From positions 1-33,938 of the forward strand of contig JAOMKM010000009.1 in assembly GCA_028351715.1 (NCBI GenBank): a stretch of DNA of 33,938 nt, read 5' to 3'. Position numbers and translations under genes: made by a program. Each line of letters opens with the position of its first letter. The first letter of the stretch is position 1. Origin of the DNA: Methylophilaceae bacterium. GTDB taxonomy: Bacteria > Pseudomonadota > Gammaproteobacteria > Burkholderiales > Methylophilaceae. A model generated the notes under the pieces. That model saw only the letters and a program-made list of their open reading frames with translations. It did no database searches and had not been told where the DNA came from. Below are positions 1 to 8,915 of the stretch, piece after piece.

Positions 1-1379
1 TCCTCCATAATAGGAGCTGAACCCTTTTCTTTTCCTAATTCAATACCAGTTTTCCACCCTTCTTCTGCGAGAGTTTTTGTTACTTTCTCAGTAAATTCTA
101 ATGATTTTTCGTCACCATATGTCATTTGCATCATTGCTAGTGATGACCCAAGGCCTAAATAACCCATACCATGTCGTCGCTTTCTTGCAATTTCATCACG
201 TTGTTTATTAAGTGGCAAACCATTAATTTCGACAACATTGTCTAGCATGCGGGTAAAAATATTAACCACAGCTTTGTATTCGTCCCAATCAAAATATGCT
301 TGGTCAGTAAAAGGCTCTTTTATAAATTTTGTTAAATTAATAGAGCCTAATAAACAAGCACCATATGGTGGTAATGGTTGTTCACCACATGGATTAGTAG
401 CCCGAATGTCTTCACAGAACCAATTATTATTCATTTCGTTAACGCGATCAATTAAAATAAAGCCTGGTTCAGCATAATCATAGGTGGAGGACATTATGAT
501 GTCCCAAAGTCTTTTTGCTTTCATAGTTTTGTATACTCTACATGCAACTTTTCCAGCGTCAATTCCTTCTTTTTTGGTTAGGTATTTTCCTTCAACTGGC
601 CAATTTTTCCATACAACTTGATTTGAATCTTTTAAGTTAAGCTTGTCTTCCTTGGCCTCTTTTTCTGTTACAGGAAATGCTAACTTCCAATCAGAATTTG
701 CTTTAACGGCCTCCATAAAATCTTGTGTAATTAAGCACGATAAATTAAATTGTCTGAGTCTGCCATCTTCTCTTTTAGCTTTAATAAAATCAGTAACGTC
801 TGGGTGTGCAATATCAAAAGTTGCCATTTGAGCACCACGTCTGCCACCCGCGCTTGATACGGTAAAACACATACGGTCATAAATATCCATAAAAGATAAT
901 GGGCCACTAGTATATGCACCAGCCCCAGCAACAAATGCACCTTTAGGACGTAGGGTCGAATACTCGTAACCAATACCACAACCTGCTTTAAGAGTTAGCC
1001 CAGCCTCATGAACCTTATCAAGAATGTCAGTCATACTGTCTTCAATAATTCCTGAAACAGTGCAATTAATAGTGCTTGTAGCTGGTTTATGTTCTAGTGC
1101 TCCAGCATTTGATGTGATTCGACCTGCAGGAATAGCGCCATGTTGAAGAGCCCAAAGAAATTGTTCTTGCCAGTGATCTTGCTTTTCTGGAGCTTCAACT
1201 TCTGCTAGTGCTTTAGCAACCCTATAATATGTTTCGCCGATATTATTATCAACAAAATCACCTTTTTTTGATTTAAGGCGGTATTTCTTGTCCCATATAT
1301 CCATAGAAACTGATTGAAATGGTATTTTATTATCTTCAGATTCAAGATCTTTAGAATTATTTTGTACTGCTTTAAGCAT
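1..1379 (-). CDS. nrdJ: Adenosylcobalamin-dependent (class II) ribonucleotide reductase, N-terminal part, runs off the left edge
   Basis: Reduces ribonucleotides to deoxyribonucleotides using a B12-generated radical. The 459 visible codons start at ATG 1379-1377, preceded by a GGGGG ribosome-binding tract, and stay open to the window edge. Diagnostic motifs are STINCTVSG (Cys106, expected first redox cysteine), AGCGIGYEYSTLRP near 132-145 and ATNPCGEQPL (Asn329, Cys331, Glu333), the N-x-C-x-E radical site of the family. No ATP-cone is visible at the N-terminus. The C-terminal part, with the expected redox cysteines, lies outside. The alternative, a class I large subunit (NrdA), is less likely because the loop sequence and N-terminus look class II and no nrdB is adjacent, although the 3' flank is unseen. 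The promoter carries NrdR-like boxes, consistent with an RNR gene. The family assignment is firm; the subclass comes from motif recognition. Confidence 0.88.
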   Translation of the reverse strand, partial: MLKAVQNNSKDLESEDNKIPFQSVSMDIWDKKYRLKSKKGDFVDNNIGETYYRVAKALAEVEAPEKQDHWQEQFLWALQHGAIPAGRITSNAGALEHKPATSTINCTVSGIIEDSMTDILDKVHEAGLTLKAGCGIGYEYSTLRPKGAFVAGAGAYTSGPLSFMDIYDRMCFTVSSAGGRRGAQMATFDIAHPDVTDFIKAKREDGRLRQFNLSCLITQDFMEAVKANSDWKLAFPVTEKEAKEDKLNLKDSNQVVWKNWPVEGKYLTKKEGIDAGKVACRVYKTMKAKRLWDIIMSSTYDYAEPGFILIDRVNEMNNNWFCEDIRATNPCGEQPLPPYGACLLGSINLTKFIKEPFTDQAYFDWDEYKAVVNIFTRMLDNVVEINGLPLNKQRDEIARKRRHGMGYLGLGSSLAMMQMTYGDEKSLEFTEKVTKTLAEEGWKTGIELGKEKGSAPIME

Positions 1380-1444
1380 GAAAATCCCCCATTAAATGCG
1401 CTTATAAGGTAATGGAATTAGGAAAATTGACTATTTTCCAAAAA

Positions 1445-1460
1445 CCACTACATGTTGTGT
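1445..1460 (-). promoter_or_regulatory. NrdR box 1 (promoter-proximal, downstream of the -10)
   Basis: The minus-strand sequence ACACAACATGTAGTGG matches the NrdR consensus acaCwAtATaTwGtgt at 13 of 16 positions, including all the strongly conserved CwA...TwG bases. It lies immediately downstream of a TAAAAT -10 hexamer, where a repressor would block initiation. NrdR is the ATP/dATP-sensing repressor of ribonucleotide reductase genes; the nrdR gene itself is not in this window. Confidence 0.72.
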
Positions 1461-1471
1461 CTCTTTCAAAA

Positions 1472-1499
1472 ATTTTAACACTCCGTTGTGGTTGGTCAA
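1472..1499 (-). promoter_or_regulatory. Candidate sigma-70 promoter of nrdJ
   Basis: On the minus strand, TTGACC (1494-1499) and TAAAAT (1472-1477) are separated by 16 bp, each 5 of 6 to consensus. Predicted transcription start is near 1465, giving a leader of about 85 nt to the ATG at 1379. The NrdR-like boxes overlap the spacer and the region just below the -10. Confidence 0.55.
1476..1491 (-). promoter_or_regulatory. NrdR box 2 (degenerate, inside the promoter spacer)
   Basis: CCACAACGGAGTGTTA (minus strand) matches the NrdR consensus at only 9 of 16 positions, but it keeps the CACAA and GTGT arms. Its centre is exactly 31 bp from box 1, leaving a 15-bp gap. That is the three-helical-turn spacing typical of paired NrdR boxes, and it is the main reason for calling it. 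It overlaps the -35/-10 spacer. Confidence 0.5.
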
Positions 1500-1564
1500 G
1501 TATTATTTTACCAAAAACTTAAATTTTATTTTAATCTTTGGGGAAAAACATAAAATATTTATAT

Positions 1565-1604
1565 ACAACAAGTAGTTGTCGAATTAAATAAATATTAATT
1601 AAAT
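1565..1604 (+). promoter_or_regulatory. Candidate waaA promoter with overlapping inverted repeat
   Basis: A weak TTGTCG (1576-1581) and TTAAAT (1599-1604) with 17-bp spacing precede waaA by about 25 bp. A perfect inverted repeat, ACAAC-N5-GTTGT (1565-1579), overlaps the -35. The rest of the 249-bp nrdJ/waaA spacer is AT-rich with no further gene or RNA that I can see. Confidence 0.3.
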
Positions 1605-1628
1605 GCACAATATGAGAAAATCAAAAGT

Positions 1629-2891
1629 ATGACTCTTTTTTTATATAATTTTATTATTTGGCTACTTATACCTTTTGCAATAATAAGGCTTCTTTATCGC
1701 GGGTTAATGAATCCAGAATCTTTAAATTTTTGGCAAGAAAGGTTAGGTTTTTATTCGAGCCATCAAGATAGGAAGCCTGCAATACAGACTTTATGGATTC
1801 ATTCCGTCTCTCTAGGAGAGACTAATGCAATAATACCGCTCATCAAGTTGCTAATTAAAAAACATCCTGACATCAATATATTATTAAGTCATGGTACTTT
1901 ATCAGGAAGAAAAGTTTTTATTTCTAATTCAAAAAGAATCGACCGCTGTTATTTGCCATTTGATTCAAAAGGTTTAGTTATTAAGTTTTTAGATCATTAT
2001 CAGCCAACAATGGGGATAATTCTTGAGACTGAGATTTGGCCAAATTTAATTCATCAGTGCTATTTAAAGACAATTCCATTGTTTTTGATAAATGCACGAT
2101 TGTCTGAAAAGTCATTAAAGCGATATAAGCTATTTAAAAATTTTATTTCTAGAAGTTTAAATAAGATAAATCATATTTATGTGCAGTCAGATAGTGATAG
2201 AAAAAACTTTAATAAATTAACTAACCAACCTATCTCAATTATGGGAAATTTAAAATTTGATGCTCAACCTCCAAAAGATATTGAAAAAAAAATTAAGAAA
2301 CTTAAATCTCAATTAAAGATAGATAAAAAATTTGTAATTGTAGTTAGCAGTACAAGAGATGGAGAGGAAGACATTGTCCTTAATTTTTTTAAGAAAATTA
2401 ATCTAAGAAATATTGTGGTTGTTATTGTGCCTAGACATCCAGAGAGATTTAGCGAGGTATCTAAATTATTTGAATCTTATCAATTGCCTTACGTAAGAAA
2501 AAGTGCCTCTAAAAAACTGATCTCAACACCCCGTTATATTTTGGGGGATACTATGGGTGAGTTATATGAATATTATGGCTTAGCCAATCTTGTAGTTATG
2601 GGGGGAAGTATTAGAAATACTGGCTCTCAAAATATTTTAGAGCCGATGTTATTAAATAGACCAATTGCAGTAGGCCCTTCAATTTTTAATTTCAAAAATA
2701 TTATTGAGGAGAGTCAAAAAAAACATTTAGTTTTTAGATTTAGTAAAATCGAGGAATTAGAAAATATTATATTTCAATTAATCAAAAATAGGAACTTGGA
2801 AAAAGACTTAAGAAATAAAACAAATATTTATCTCAAAGATAATGCTGGAGCTAGCAAGAAAATATTGAAATTAATTAGTCAATATTTTTAA
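1629..2891 (+). CDS. waaA: 3-deoxy-D-manno-octulosonic acid (Kdo) transferase
   Basis: Transfers Kdo from CMP-Kdo to lipid IVA on the cytoplasmic face of the inner membrane, the first core step of lipopolysaccharide synthesis. The 420 residues match the usual family length. There is one N-terminal hydrophobic anchor (about 3-23), then HSVSLGET with the expected catalytic base Glu64, ETEIWPNL, NARLSEKS, GNLKFD, VPRHPERF, GDTMGELYEYYG and the nucleotide-binding stretch GGSIRNTGSQNILEP. The order matches GT30 enzymes. The start at ATG 1629 is chosen because the membrane anchor follows at once; the ribosome-binding site is weak. Its last 17 bp overlap the 3' end of the convergent hydrolase gene, so there is no space for a terminator between them. 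Whether it adds one or two Kdo units cannot be read from the sequence. Confidence 0.95.
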   Translation: MTLFLYNFIIWLLIPFAIIRLLYRGLMNPESLNFWQERLGFYSSHQDRKPAIQTLWIHSVSLGETNAIIPLIKLLIKKHPDINILLSHGTLSGRKVFISNSKRIDRCYLPFDSKGLVIKFLDHYQPTMGIILETEIWPNLIHQCYLKTIPLFLINARLSEKSLKRYKLFKNFISRSLNKINHIYVQSDSDRKNFNKLTNQPISIMGNLKFDAQPPKDIEKKIKKLKSQLKIDKKFVIVVSSTRDGEEDIVLNFFKKINLRNIVVVIVPRHPERFSEVSKLFESYQLPYVRKSASKKLISTPRYILGDTMGELYEYYGLANLVVMGGSIRNTGSQNILEPMLLNRPIAVGPSIFNFKNIIEESQKKHLVFRFSKIEELENIIFQLIKNRNLEKDLRNKTNIYLKDNAGASKKILKLISQYF

Positions 2892-3429
2892 TTAATAAAG
2901 CAATATTCTTAAATGCTTCATGTTCGGATGACTTAAGCCATTCAAATACAACAGATTCAGTATTGGTTATGATACACCCAGCTTCTCGAAGTCGATTTAA
3001 CGCATTTTGCTTATTTGATATGTTTCTTGAAGCAACAAGGTCTTCAATTATAAATACATCCTTACCTTTTTTTAGCAGCGACAATGCAGTTTGAAGAATA
3101 CAAATATGGGTTTCCATACCTAATAAAAATACCTGCGATCTTGTTCGAACTAAACATTTTTCAAATGCTGGCTCATTGGTACAGTCAAAAACAGTTTTCT
3201 CAACATACCTTGCCTCATTTAATAGAGGCTGCATTTTATCTAAGGTATGGCCTAGCCCTTTGGGATATTGCTCAGTAAAAATTTGGGGAATACCTAGCTC
3301 TAAACTTATTCTTTGAATTATCTCAAAGCGCCGTATGATTTTATTGATAATTTCATTAGGCATAACAGAAGCTAATTTCTCTTGCATATCAATTATTATT
3401 AATTGGCTTTTTTCTTGTTGGGCAATCAT
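2875..3429 (-). CDS. Isochorismatase-fold cysteine hydrolase, substrate unknown
   Basis: A 184-residue single-domain protein of the isochorismatase-like family, which hydrolyses amides or vinyl ethers using an Asp-Lys-Cys triad. Here the triad is visible as IIIDMQ (Asp14), YVEKTVFD (Lys78) and MET-HICIL (Cys110), with the family's TEQYPKGLG segment near 52-60. There is no signal peptide, so it should be cytoplasmic. The start ATG overlaps the stop of the upstream tolC-like gene by 4 bp (ATGA), so the two are probably translationally coupled and cotranscribed. No siderophore or nicotinamidase pathway genes lie nearby to suggest isochorismate as the substrate. The overall look resembles the YcaC-like or generic 'hydrolase' branch; the true substrate is open. 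Confidence 0.85.
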   Translation of the reverse strand: MIAQQEKSQLIIIDMQEKLASVMPNEIINKIIRRFEIIQRISLELGIPQIFTEQYPKGLGHTLDKMQPLLNEARYVEKTVFDCTNEPAFEKCLVRTRSQVFLLGMETHICILQTALSLLKKGKDVFIIEDLVASRNISNKQNALNRLREAGCIITNTESVVFEWLKSSEHEAFKNIALLIKNID

Positions 3430-4907
3430 AGCAAATCTGTTATGAGATATTGATTAATTTCGCTAAGGTCTTGCATTGTTAGTATTCCTACTGATAACTT
3501 TAAATTAATTAAATTCATTAAATAATTATAGCGTGATTCTAATATATCTTTCCTTGCATTAAAGAATACTTGCTGTGCAACCAATATATCTACACTATTT
3601 CTTAAATCTTCATTGAAGCCTATTTTAGTTGATTCTAGTTGTAACCTTGAGTATTCCAAGGCTTGTTTATAAGATTTTATTTGTTCAAACGTAGCTTTTA
3701 GGTTTAAGTAATTCTCACGCACTCGAAGCTCAACTTGTCTTCGAAGATATTCCGCATCTTGCTCTACTTTATTTTTGAGTAACTTTGCTTCTCTTACTTT
3801 AGAACTAGTGAAGCCTCCTGAGAAGATAGGGATATTAATTTGAACACCCAATACGTCAGAAAAAGATCTGACTCCTTCATTGACAGCTTCTCCATAAGGA
3901 TAACCACCTTTATCCCAATTTCTTGATCGAGAAGCAATTGCATCGATAGTAGGGTAATGTCCCGCTTGTTTAATATCTATCTCACGATCTGCAATTAGGA
4001 TTTCATCTTCCTTTATTCGCAGTTCTAGACTATTTTCTTTTGCTATAGAGATCCAAGTCTCTATGGGAGTGTCTATTTGTTCAAAAGAGATTGTTGGACT
4101 TAGTGCTTTTAGTTTTCCCGGGAGTTCACCAGTTAATGATTGGATTTGACGTTTTTTAATTTTATATTGGTGAATGGCAGCAATTTGTTGTGCCTCAACT
4201 AAAGCAGCTTTTGTTTTTGCTTCATTAATATCGATAACAGAAATTAAGCCTGCATCATATTTAGCCTCCGCCTGAAGTAATTGTTCTTGAATAGAGGCTC
4301 TTTGAGATTGAAGTAAGTCAACTTGATCCTTAGCCATTAAACATTCGAAATAAAATAAACTAATTCGATACATTAGATCTTGTTGTGAATAAATTAGTTG
4401 TTTATCAGCCAGGCTTGTCTGGGTTAGAATCTGCTGATATTTTGCGAAAGCACTATAATCAAACAAAGGTTGTGTAATGGTGATGCCATAATCGTAGCTG
4501 TTAAAGTCTGCCTTTGTACCACTCAATAATGCATTATCAATATTTGTATAAATTTTTCTTTGGTTATCATTTTCATCGTAACCTGCTTTCACATTAATAC
4601 TAGGTAAGAATAATGAACGTCCTTGAGCAATTAATTCATGAGTGGCTTCATTTTGAAACTTTGCAGAAGAAAGTGATGCATCATAAGAAAGTGCTTGCTG
4701 ATATATGGCTAACAAATCTTTTTCTTGTGAATGGATCGAAGGATTAAAAATAAAGGTAGCTGTAATCAGTAAAAAAATCTTTCCTATTAAATAAAATAGA
4801 CTAGGAATTAATTTTAAAAGATTTGATATGTCGAAGTAGAAAAGGTTACTTGGGTTAATGTGCTGCTTAATCATATTAAATACATGTTGTTCCTGGGGTT
4901 TTTCCAT
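3426..4907 (-). CDS. tolC: TolC-family outer membrane channel protein
   Basis: Outer membrane exit duct for type I secretion and tripartite efflux. The 493 codons contain a hydrophobic export signal around residues 33-60 (cleavage plausibly near FNPSIHS), followed by the TolC repeat architecture: LLAIYQQALSYDASL, QGRSLFLPSINVKAGY, the YGITITQPLFDYSAF strand, VIDINEAKT, and second-half repeats GVQINIPIFSGGF, REAKLLKN, YSRLQLESTKIGFNEDLRNSVDILVAQQ. The N-terminus before the signal is unusually long (about 30 residues). The ATG at codon 12 (4874) is an alternative start, and neither start has a good ribosome-binding site. No inner membrane pump or membrane-fusion partner is adjacent, so it may be the shared housekeeping channel. 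It is followed with a 4-bp overlap by the cysteine hydrolase gene. Confidence 0.9.
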   Translation of the reverse strand: MEKPQEQHVFNMIKQHINPSNLFYFDISNLLKLIPSLFYLIGKIFLLITATFIFNPSIHSQEKDLLAIYQQALSYDASLSSAKFQNEATHELIAQGRSLFLPSINVKAGYDENDNQRKIYTNIDNALLSGTKADFNSYDYGITITQPLFDYSAFAKYQQILTQTSLADKQLIYSQQDLMYRISLFYFECLMAKDQVDLLQSQRASIQEQLLQAEAKYDAGLISVIDINEAKTKAALVEAQQIAAIHQYKIKKRQIQSLTGELPGKLKALSPTISFEQIDTPIETWISIAKENSLELRIKEDEILIADREIDIKQAGHYPTIDAIASRSRNWDKGGYPYGEAVNEGVRSFSDVLGVQINIPIFSGGFTSSKVREAKLLKNKVEQDAEYLRRQVELRVRENYLNLKATFEQIKSYKQALEYSRLQLESTKIGFNEDLRNSVDILVAQQVFFNARKDILESRYNYLMNLINLKLSVGILTMQDLSEINQYLITDLL

Positions 4908-4937
4908 GGCAATTTTTTTTGTTTATCTAATGATTAC

Positions 4938-4943
4938 ATTATA
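4938..4943 (-). promoter_or_regulatory. Candidate -10 element of the tolC-like gene
   Basis: A perfect TATAAT on the minus strand lies 30 bp before the tolC ATG. A -35 is not convincing (TAAAGT at 17-bp spacing). In such AT-rich DNA a hexamer alone can occur by chance. The rest of 4908-5045 shows no gene. A very weak plus-strand pair, TTGCAC (5010-5015) and TACTTT (5033-5038), would start transcription just before the riboswitch. Confidence 0.35.
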
Positions 4944-5049
4944 GCTGAGTCATACTAACAACTTTATGACTATTTCTGGTATATAAAATTCATTTTTACT
5001 ATATGCCTCTTGCACTATTCTTTAGTTTCGCGTACTTTTGAAGGAATAC

Positions 5050-5128
5050 TGCTAGGGGTCTATTTAATTTTAAAATAGTGAGAAAAACCCTTTGAACCTG
5101 ATGTGGATAATTCTACCGTAGGAAAGCA
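5050..5128 (+). promoter_or_regulatory. TPP (THI-box) riboswitch aptamer controlling thiC
   Basis: Binds thiamine pyrophosphate in the nascent mRNA. The conserved THI-element blocks are present in order: AGGGGTC (5054-5060), GTGAGA (5078-5083), ACCC-TTTGAACCTGAT (5087-5102), GGATAAT (5105-5111) and CCGTAGGAA (5116-5124). Helices can be drawn: P1 TGCT/AGCA (5050-5053 with 5125-5128), P2 GGG/CCC (5055-5057 with 5088-5090), P3 CTATTT/AAATAG (5060-5065 with 5073-5078) and P5 GTGG/CTAC (5103-5106 with 5113-5116, one G-U pair). Thiamine synthesis gene thiC follows directly. Confidence 0.95.
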
Positions 5129-5162
5129 TGCGATGCTTCTACGTTAAATATATAATAGGAGC
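5117..5162 (+). promoter_or_regulatory. Riboswitch expression platform: antiterminator-like hairpin versus SD-sequestering helix
   Basis: Two incompatible helices can be read. Helix A pairs CGTAG (5117-5121) with CTACG (5139-5143) and AAGCAT (5124-5129) with ATGCTT (5133-5138), with a 2-nt bulge and a GCG loop; it uses the 3' strand of aptamer P1. Helix B pairs GCTTCTA (5135-5141) with TAGGAGC (5156-5162), seven pairs with one G-U, masking the thiC Shine-Dalgarno sequence AGGAG (5157-5161). With TPP the aptamer takes 5117-5128, freeing 5135-5141 to hide the ribosome-binding site. Without TPP helix A wins and translation proceeds. No U-tract follows, so control is probably translational. Confidence 0.65.
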
Positions 5163-5166
5163 TTGA

Positions 5167-7059
<1,893 letters not shown>

Positions 7060-7078
7060 TACTGCGAATGCTTAGGCG

Positions 7079-7876
7079 ATGATAGATTATTATCTTATAT
7101 TAGCTGCCATTATTTTAGGGGTTGTAGAGGGGGCAACTGAATTCCTGCCAATCAGCTCAACGGGGCATTTAATAATTGTAAGTGATTTGCTGAGTTTTGA
7201 TAATTCAAGCCATCAGGTATTTGAAATTGTTATTCAGCTTGGTGCAATTGTTGCTGTCGTTATGGAATATAGGAAAAAATTAACAGCTACGGTTCTTGGA
7301 TTGACACACGAGAAATCTGCCCAAGATTTAGTAATTAATTTAATTATCGCCTTTATACCAGCTGCAATTCTTGGCTTAATGTTCCATAGTCAAATTAAGC
7401 TATATTTATTTAATCCTGTGACCGTGAGCGTTGCTCTGATTATTGGCGGGATAGCGATGATAATAATAGAGAAAAAGATACCAGAGAAAGTTCCTTCGAC
7501 TAATAGTATTAAAAAATCTCAGGCACTTTTTATAGGCTTGGCACAATGTTTGGCTTTAATCCCAGGAATATCGAGAGCAGCCTCTACAATTATGGGAGGA
7601 GTGATTAGTGGACTAGACCGAAAAACAGCAACTGAATTTTCTTTTTACTTGGCTATTCCTATTATTTTTGCCGCCTCTGTTTTTGATTTGACTATAAATT
7701 GGGATATTTTATCAATTCATGACCTCCCAATATTTATTGCTGGATTTATCTCTGCTTTTTTTAGCGCAAGGATAGTGATTAAAATATTTATAAAGTACAT
7801 TGCTAATCATACATTTGTTGCCTTTGGATGGTATAGAATTATTATTGGTTTGATCACTTTTTATTATTTTTATTAA
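7079..7876 (+). CDS. uppP: Undecaprenyl-diphosphatase (UppP/BacA)
   Basis: Integral inner membrane phosphatase that regenerates undecaprenyl phosphate, the lipid carrier for peptidoglycan and O-antigen precursors; extra copies give bacitracin resistance. The 265 residues carry both family signatures: EGATEFLPISSTGH at about 17-30 and PGISRAASTIMGG in the second half. About eight hydrophobic segments match the usual topology and length. The start lies 19 bp after thiC with only a weak ribosome-binding site (TTAGGCG), and mutY begins 10 bp after its stop. A cell-wall gene directly below a thiamine-controlled gene is unexpected functionally but looks like simple close packing. Confidence 0.96.
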   Translation: MIDYYLILAAIILGVVEGATEFLPISSTGHLIIVSDLLSFDNSSHQVFEIVIQLGAIVAVVMEYRKKLTATVLGLTHEKSAQDLVINLIIAFIPAAILGLMFHSQIKLYLFNPVTVSVALIIGGIAMIIIEKKIPEKVPSTNSIKKSQALFIGLAQCLALIPGISRAASTIMGGVISGLDRKTATEFSFYLAIPIIFAASVFDLTINWDILSIHDLPIFIAGFISAFFSARIVIKIFIKYIANHTFVAFGWYRIIIGLITFYYFY

Positions 7877-7886
7877 TTAAGATGTA

Positions 7887-8915
7887 ATGAGCTTTATTTC
7901 AAAGCAACTTATCTTATGGCATAAGTTATATGGTCGACATAAATTGCCATGGCAACAGACAAATAATCCTTATGCAATATGGATATCTGAAATCATGCTT
8001 CAACAGACTCAGGTATCAACCGTAATTGACTATTATAAAAAATTTATGCAACGCTTTCCGAGCATTGAAAGTTTAGCAAACGCTGAAATCGATGATGTAA
8101 ATGAGTTATGGAGTGGTCTGGGATATTATAGCCGTGCTAGAAACATACACACAACAGCAAAAATTATCCTTCAAGAATACAATGGTATTTTCCCACAAAA
8201 ATTTGAAAAAATTTTAGAGTTTCCGGGAATCGGAAGAACAACAGCAGGTGCAATATGCTCGTTTGCATATGGTAAGAATTATCCAATTCTTGATGGCAAT
8301 GTTAAAAGAGTCTTTACTCGATTCTACGGGATTAAAGAATGGTCAGGTAAGTCTAAGGTAGAAAAAGAATTATGGGAGATAGCAGATATGAATCTTCCAA
8401 CATTAGATATTGAGATTTATAACCAAGCTCTTATGGATCTTGGAGCAAGTGTGTGTAGTCGTGGAATTCCTCAATGTTCAAAATGTCCACTTAGTGAGTC
8501 ATGTAAAAGCTTCCTTAATGACTGGACCAAAATAATTCCTGCTCCCAAACCAAAAAGATTAATTCCAGTTAAGGAAGGAAATATTATTATTATTCAAAAT
8601 GACGATTCTATTTTGTTAGTTAAGCGAAATCTCAAACAAATTTGGGGTGGACTTTGGTCTTTACCTGAAATAGAAAGCCATGATGATTTAAATGTATGGC
8701 TTTTCAATTTATTAGGCATAACAAAATACAAATTGATTGATTCTGGAAGATGCCATGCAAATTTTTCACATTACAAATATGTTATGCATTACAAGCATAT
8801 TTTATTTAATAAACTAAATTTGAAGCCAATAGAAAATTACATCTGGATAAATAGATCTAATGTTGGAAAAATAGGCTTACCAGCTCCGATTAAAAAATTA
8901 TTGTCTACCTTATAA
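7887..8915 (+). CDS. mutY: A/G-specific adenine DNA glycosylase
   Basis: Removes adenine mispaired with 8-oxoguanine, protecting against G:C to T:A changes. The 342 residues contain the helix-hairpin-helix glycosylase core: ISEIMLQQTQV with catalytic Glu35, the FPGIGRTTAGAI hairpin and ILDGNVKRV with catalytic Asp136. The [4Fe-4S] loop Cys190-x6-Cys197-x2-Cys200-x5-Cys206 follows. A NUDIX-like C-terminal domain for 8-oxoG recognition starts near 225 (IPVKEGNIIIIQNDDSILLVKR; QIWGGLWSLPE). Length and order are normal for a full MutY. Translation probably starts at the ATG 10 bp below uppP. The last 11 bp overlap the 3' end of the convergent acetyltransferase gene. Confidence 0.96.
   Translation: MSFISKQLILWHKLYGRHKLPWQQTNNPYAIWISEIMLQQTQVSTVIDYYKKFMQRFPSIESLANAEIDDVNELWSGLGYYSRARNIHTTAKIILQEYNGIFPQKFEKILEFPGIGRTTAGAICSFAYGKNYPILDGNVKRVFTRFYGIKEWSGKSKVEKELWEIADMNLPTLDIEIYNQALMDLGASVCSRGIPQCSKCPLSESCKSFLNDWTKIIPAPKPKRLIPVKEGNIIIIQNDDSILLVKRNLKQIWGGLWSLPEIESHDDLNVWLFNLLGITKYKLIDSGRCHANFSHYKYVMHYKHILFNKLNLKPIENYIWINRSNVGKIGLPAPIKKLLSTL

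Noticed and set aside
731-979. 82-codon minus-strand frame inside nrdJ
   Set aside because: A different frame of the same strand as the ribonucleotide reductase, which is continuous through this stretch with all its motifs.
1380-1628. Small RNA or tRNA in the nrdJ/waaA spacer
   Set aside because: No cloverleaf, no stable hairpin with a T-tract and no conserved RNA motif; the content is explained by two promoters and NrdR-like sites.
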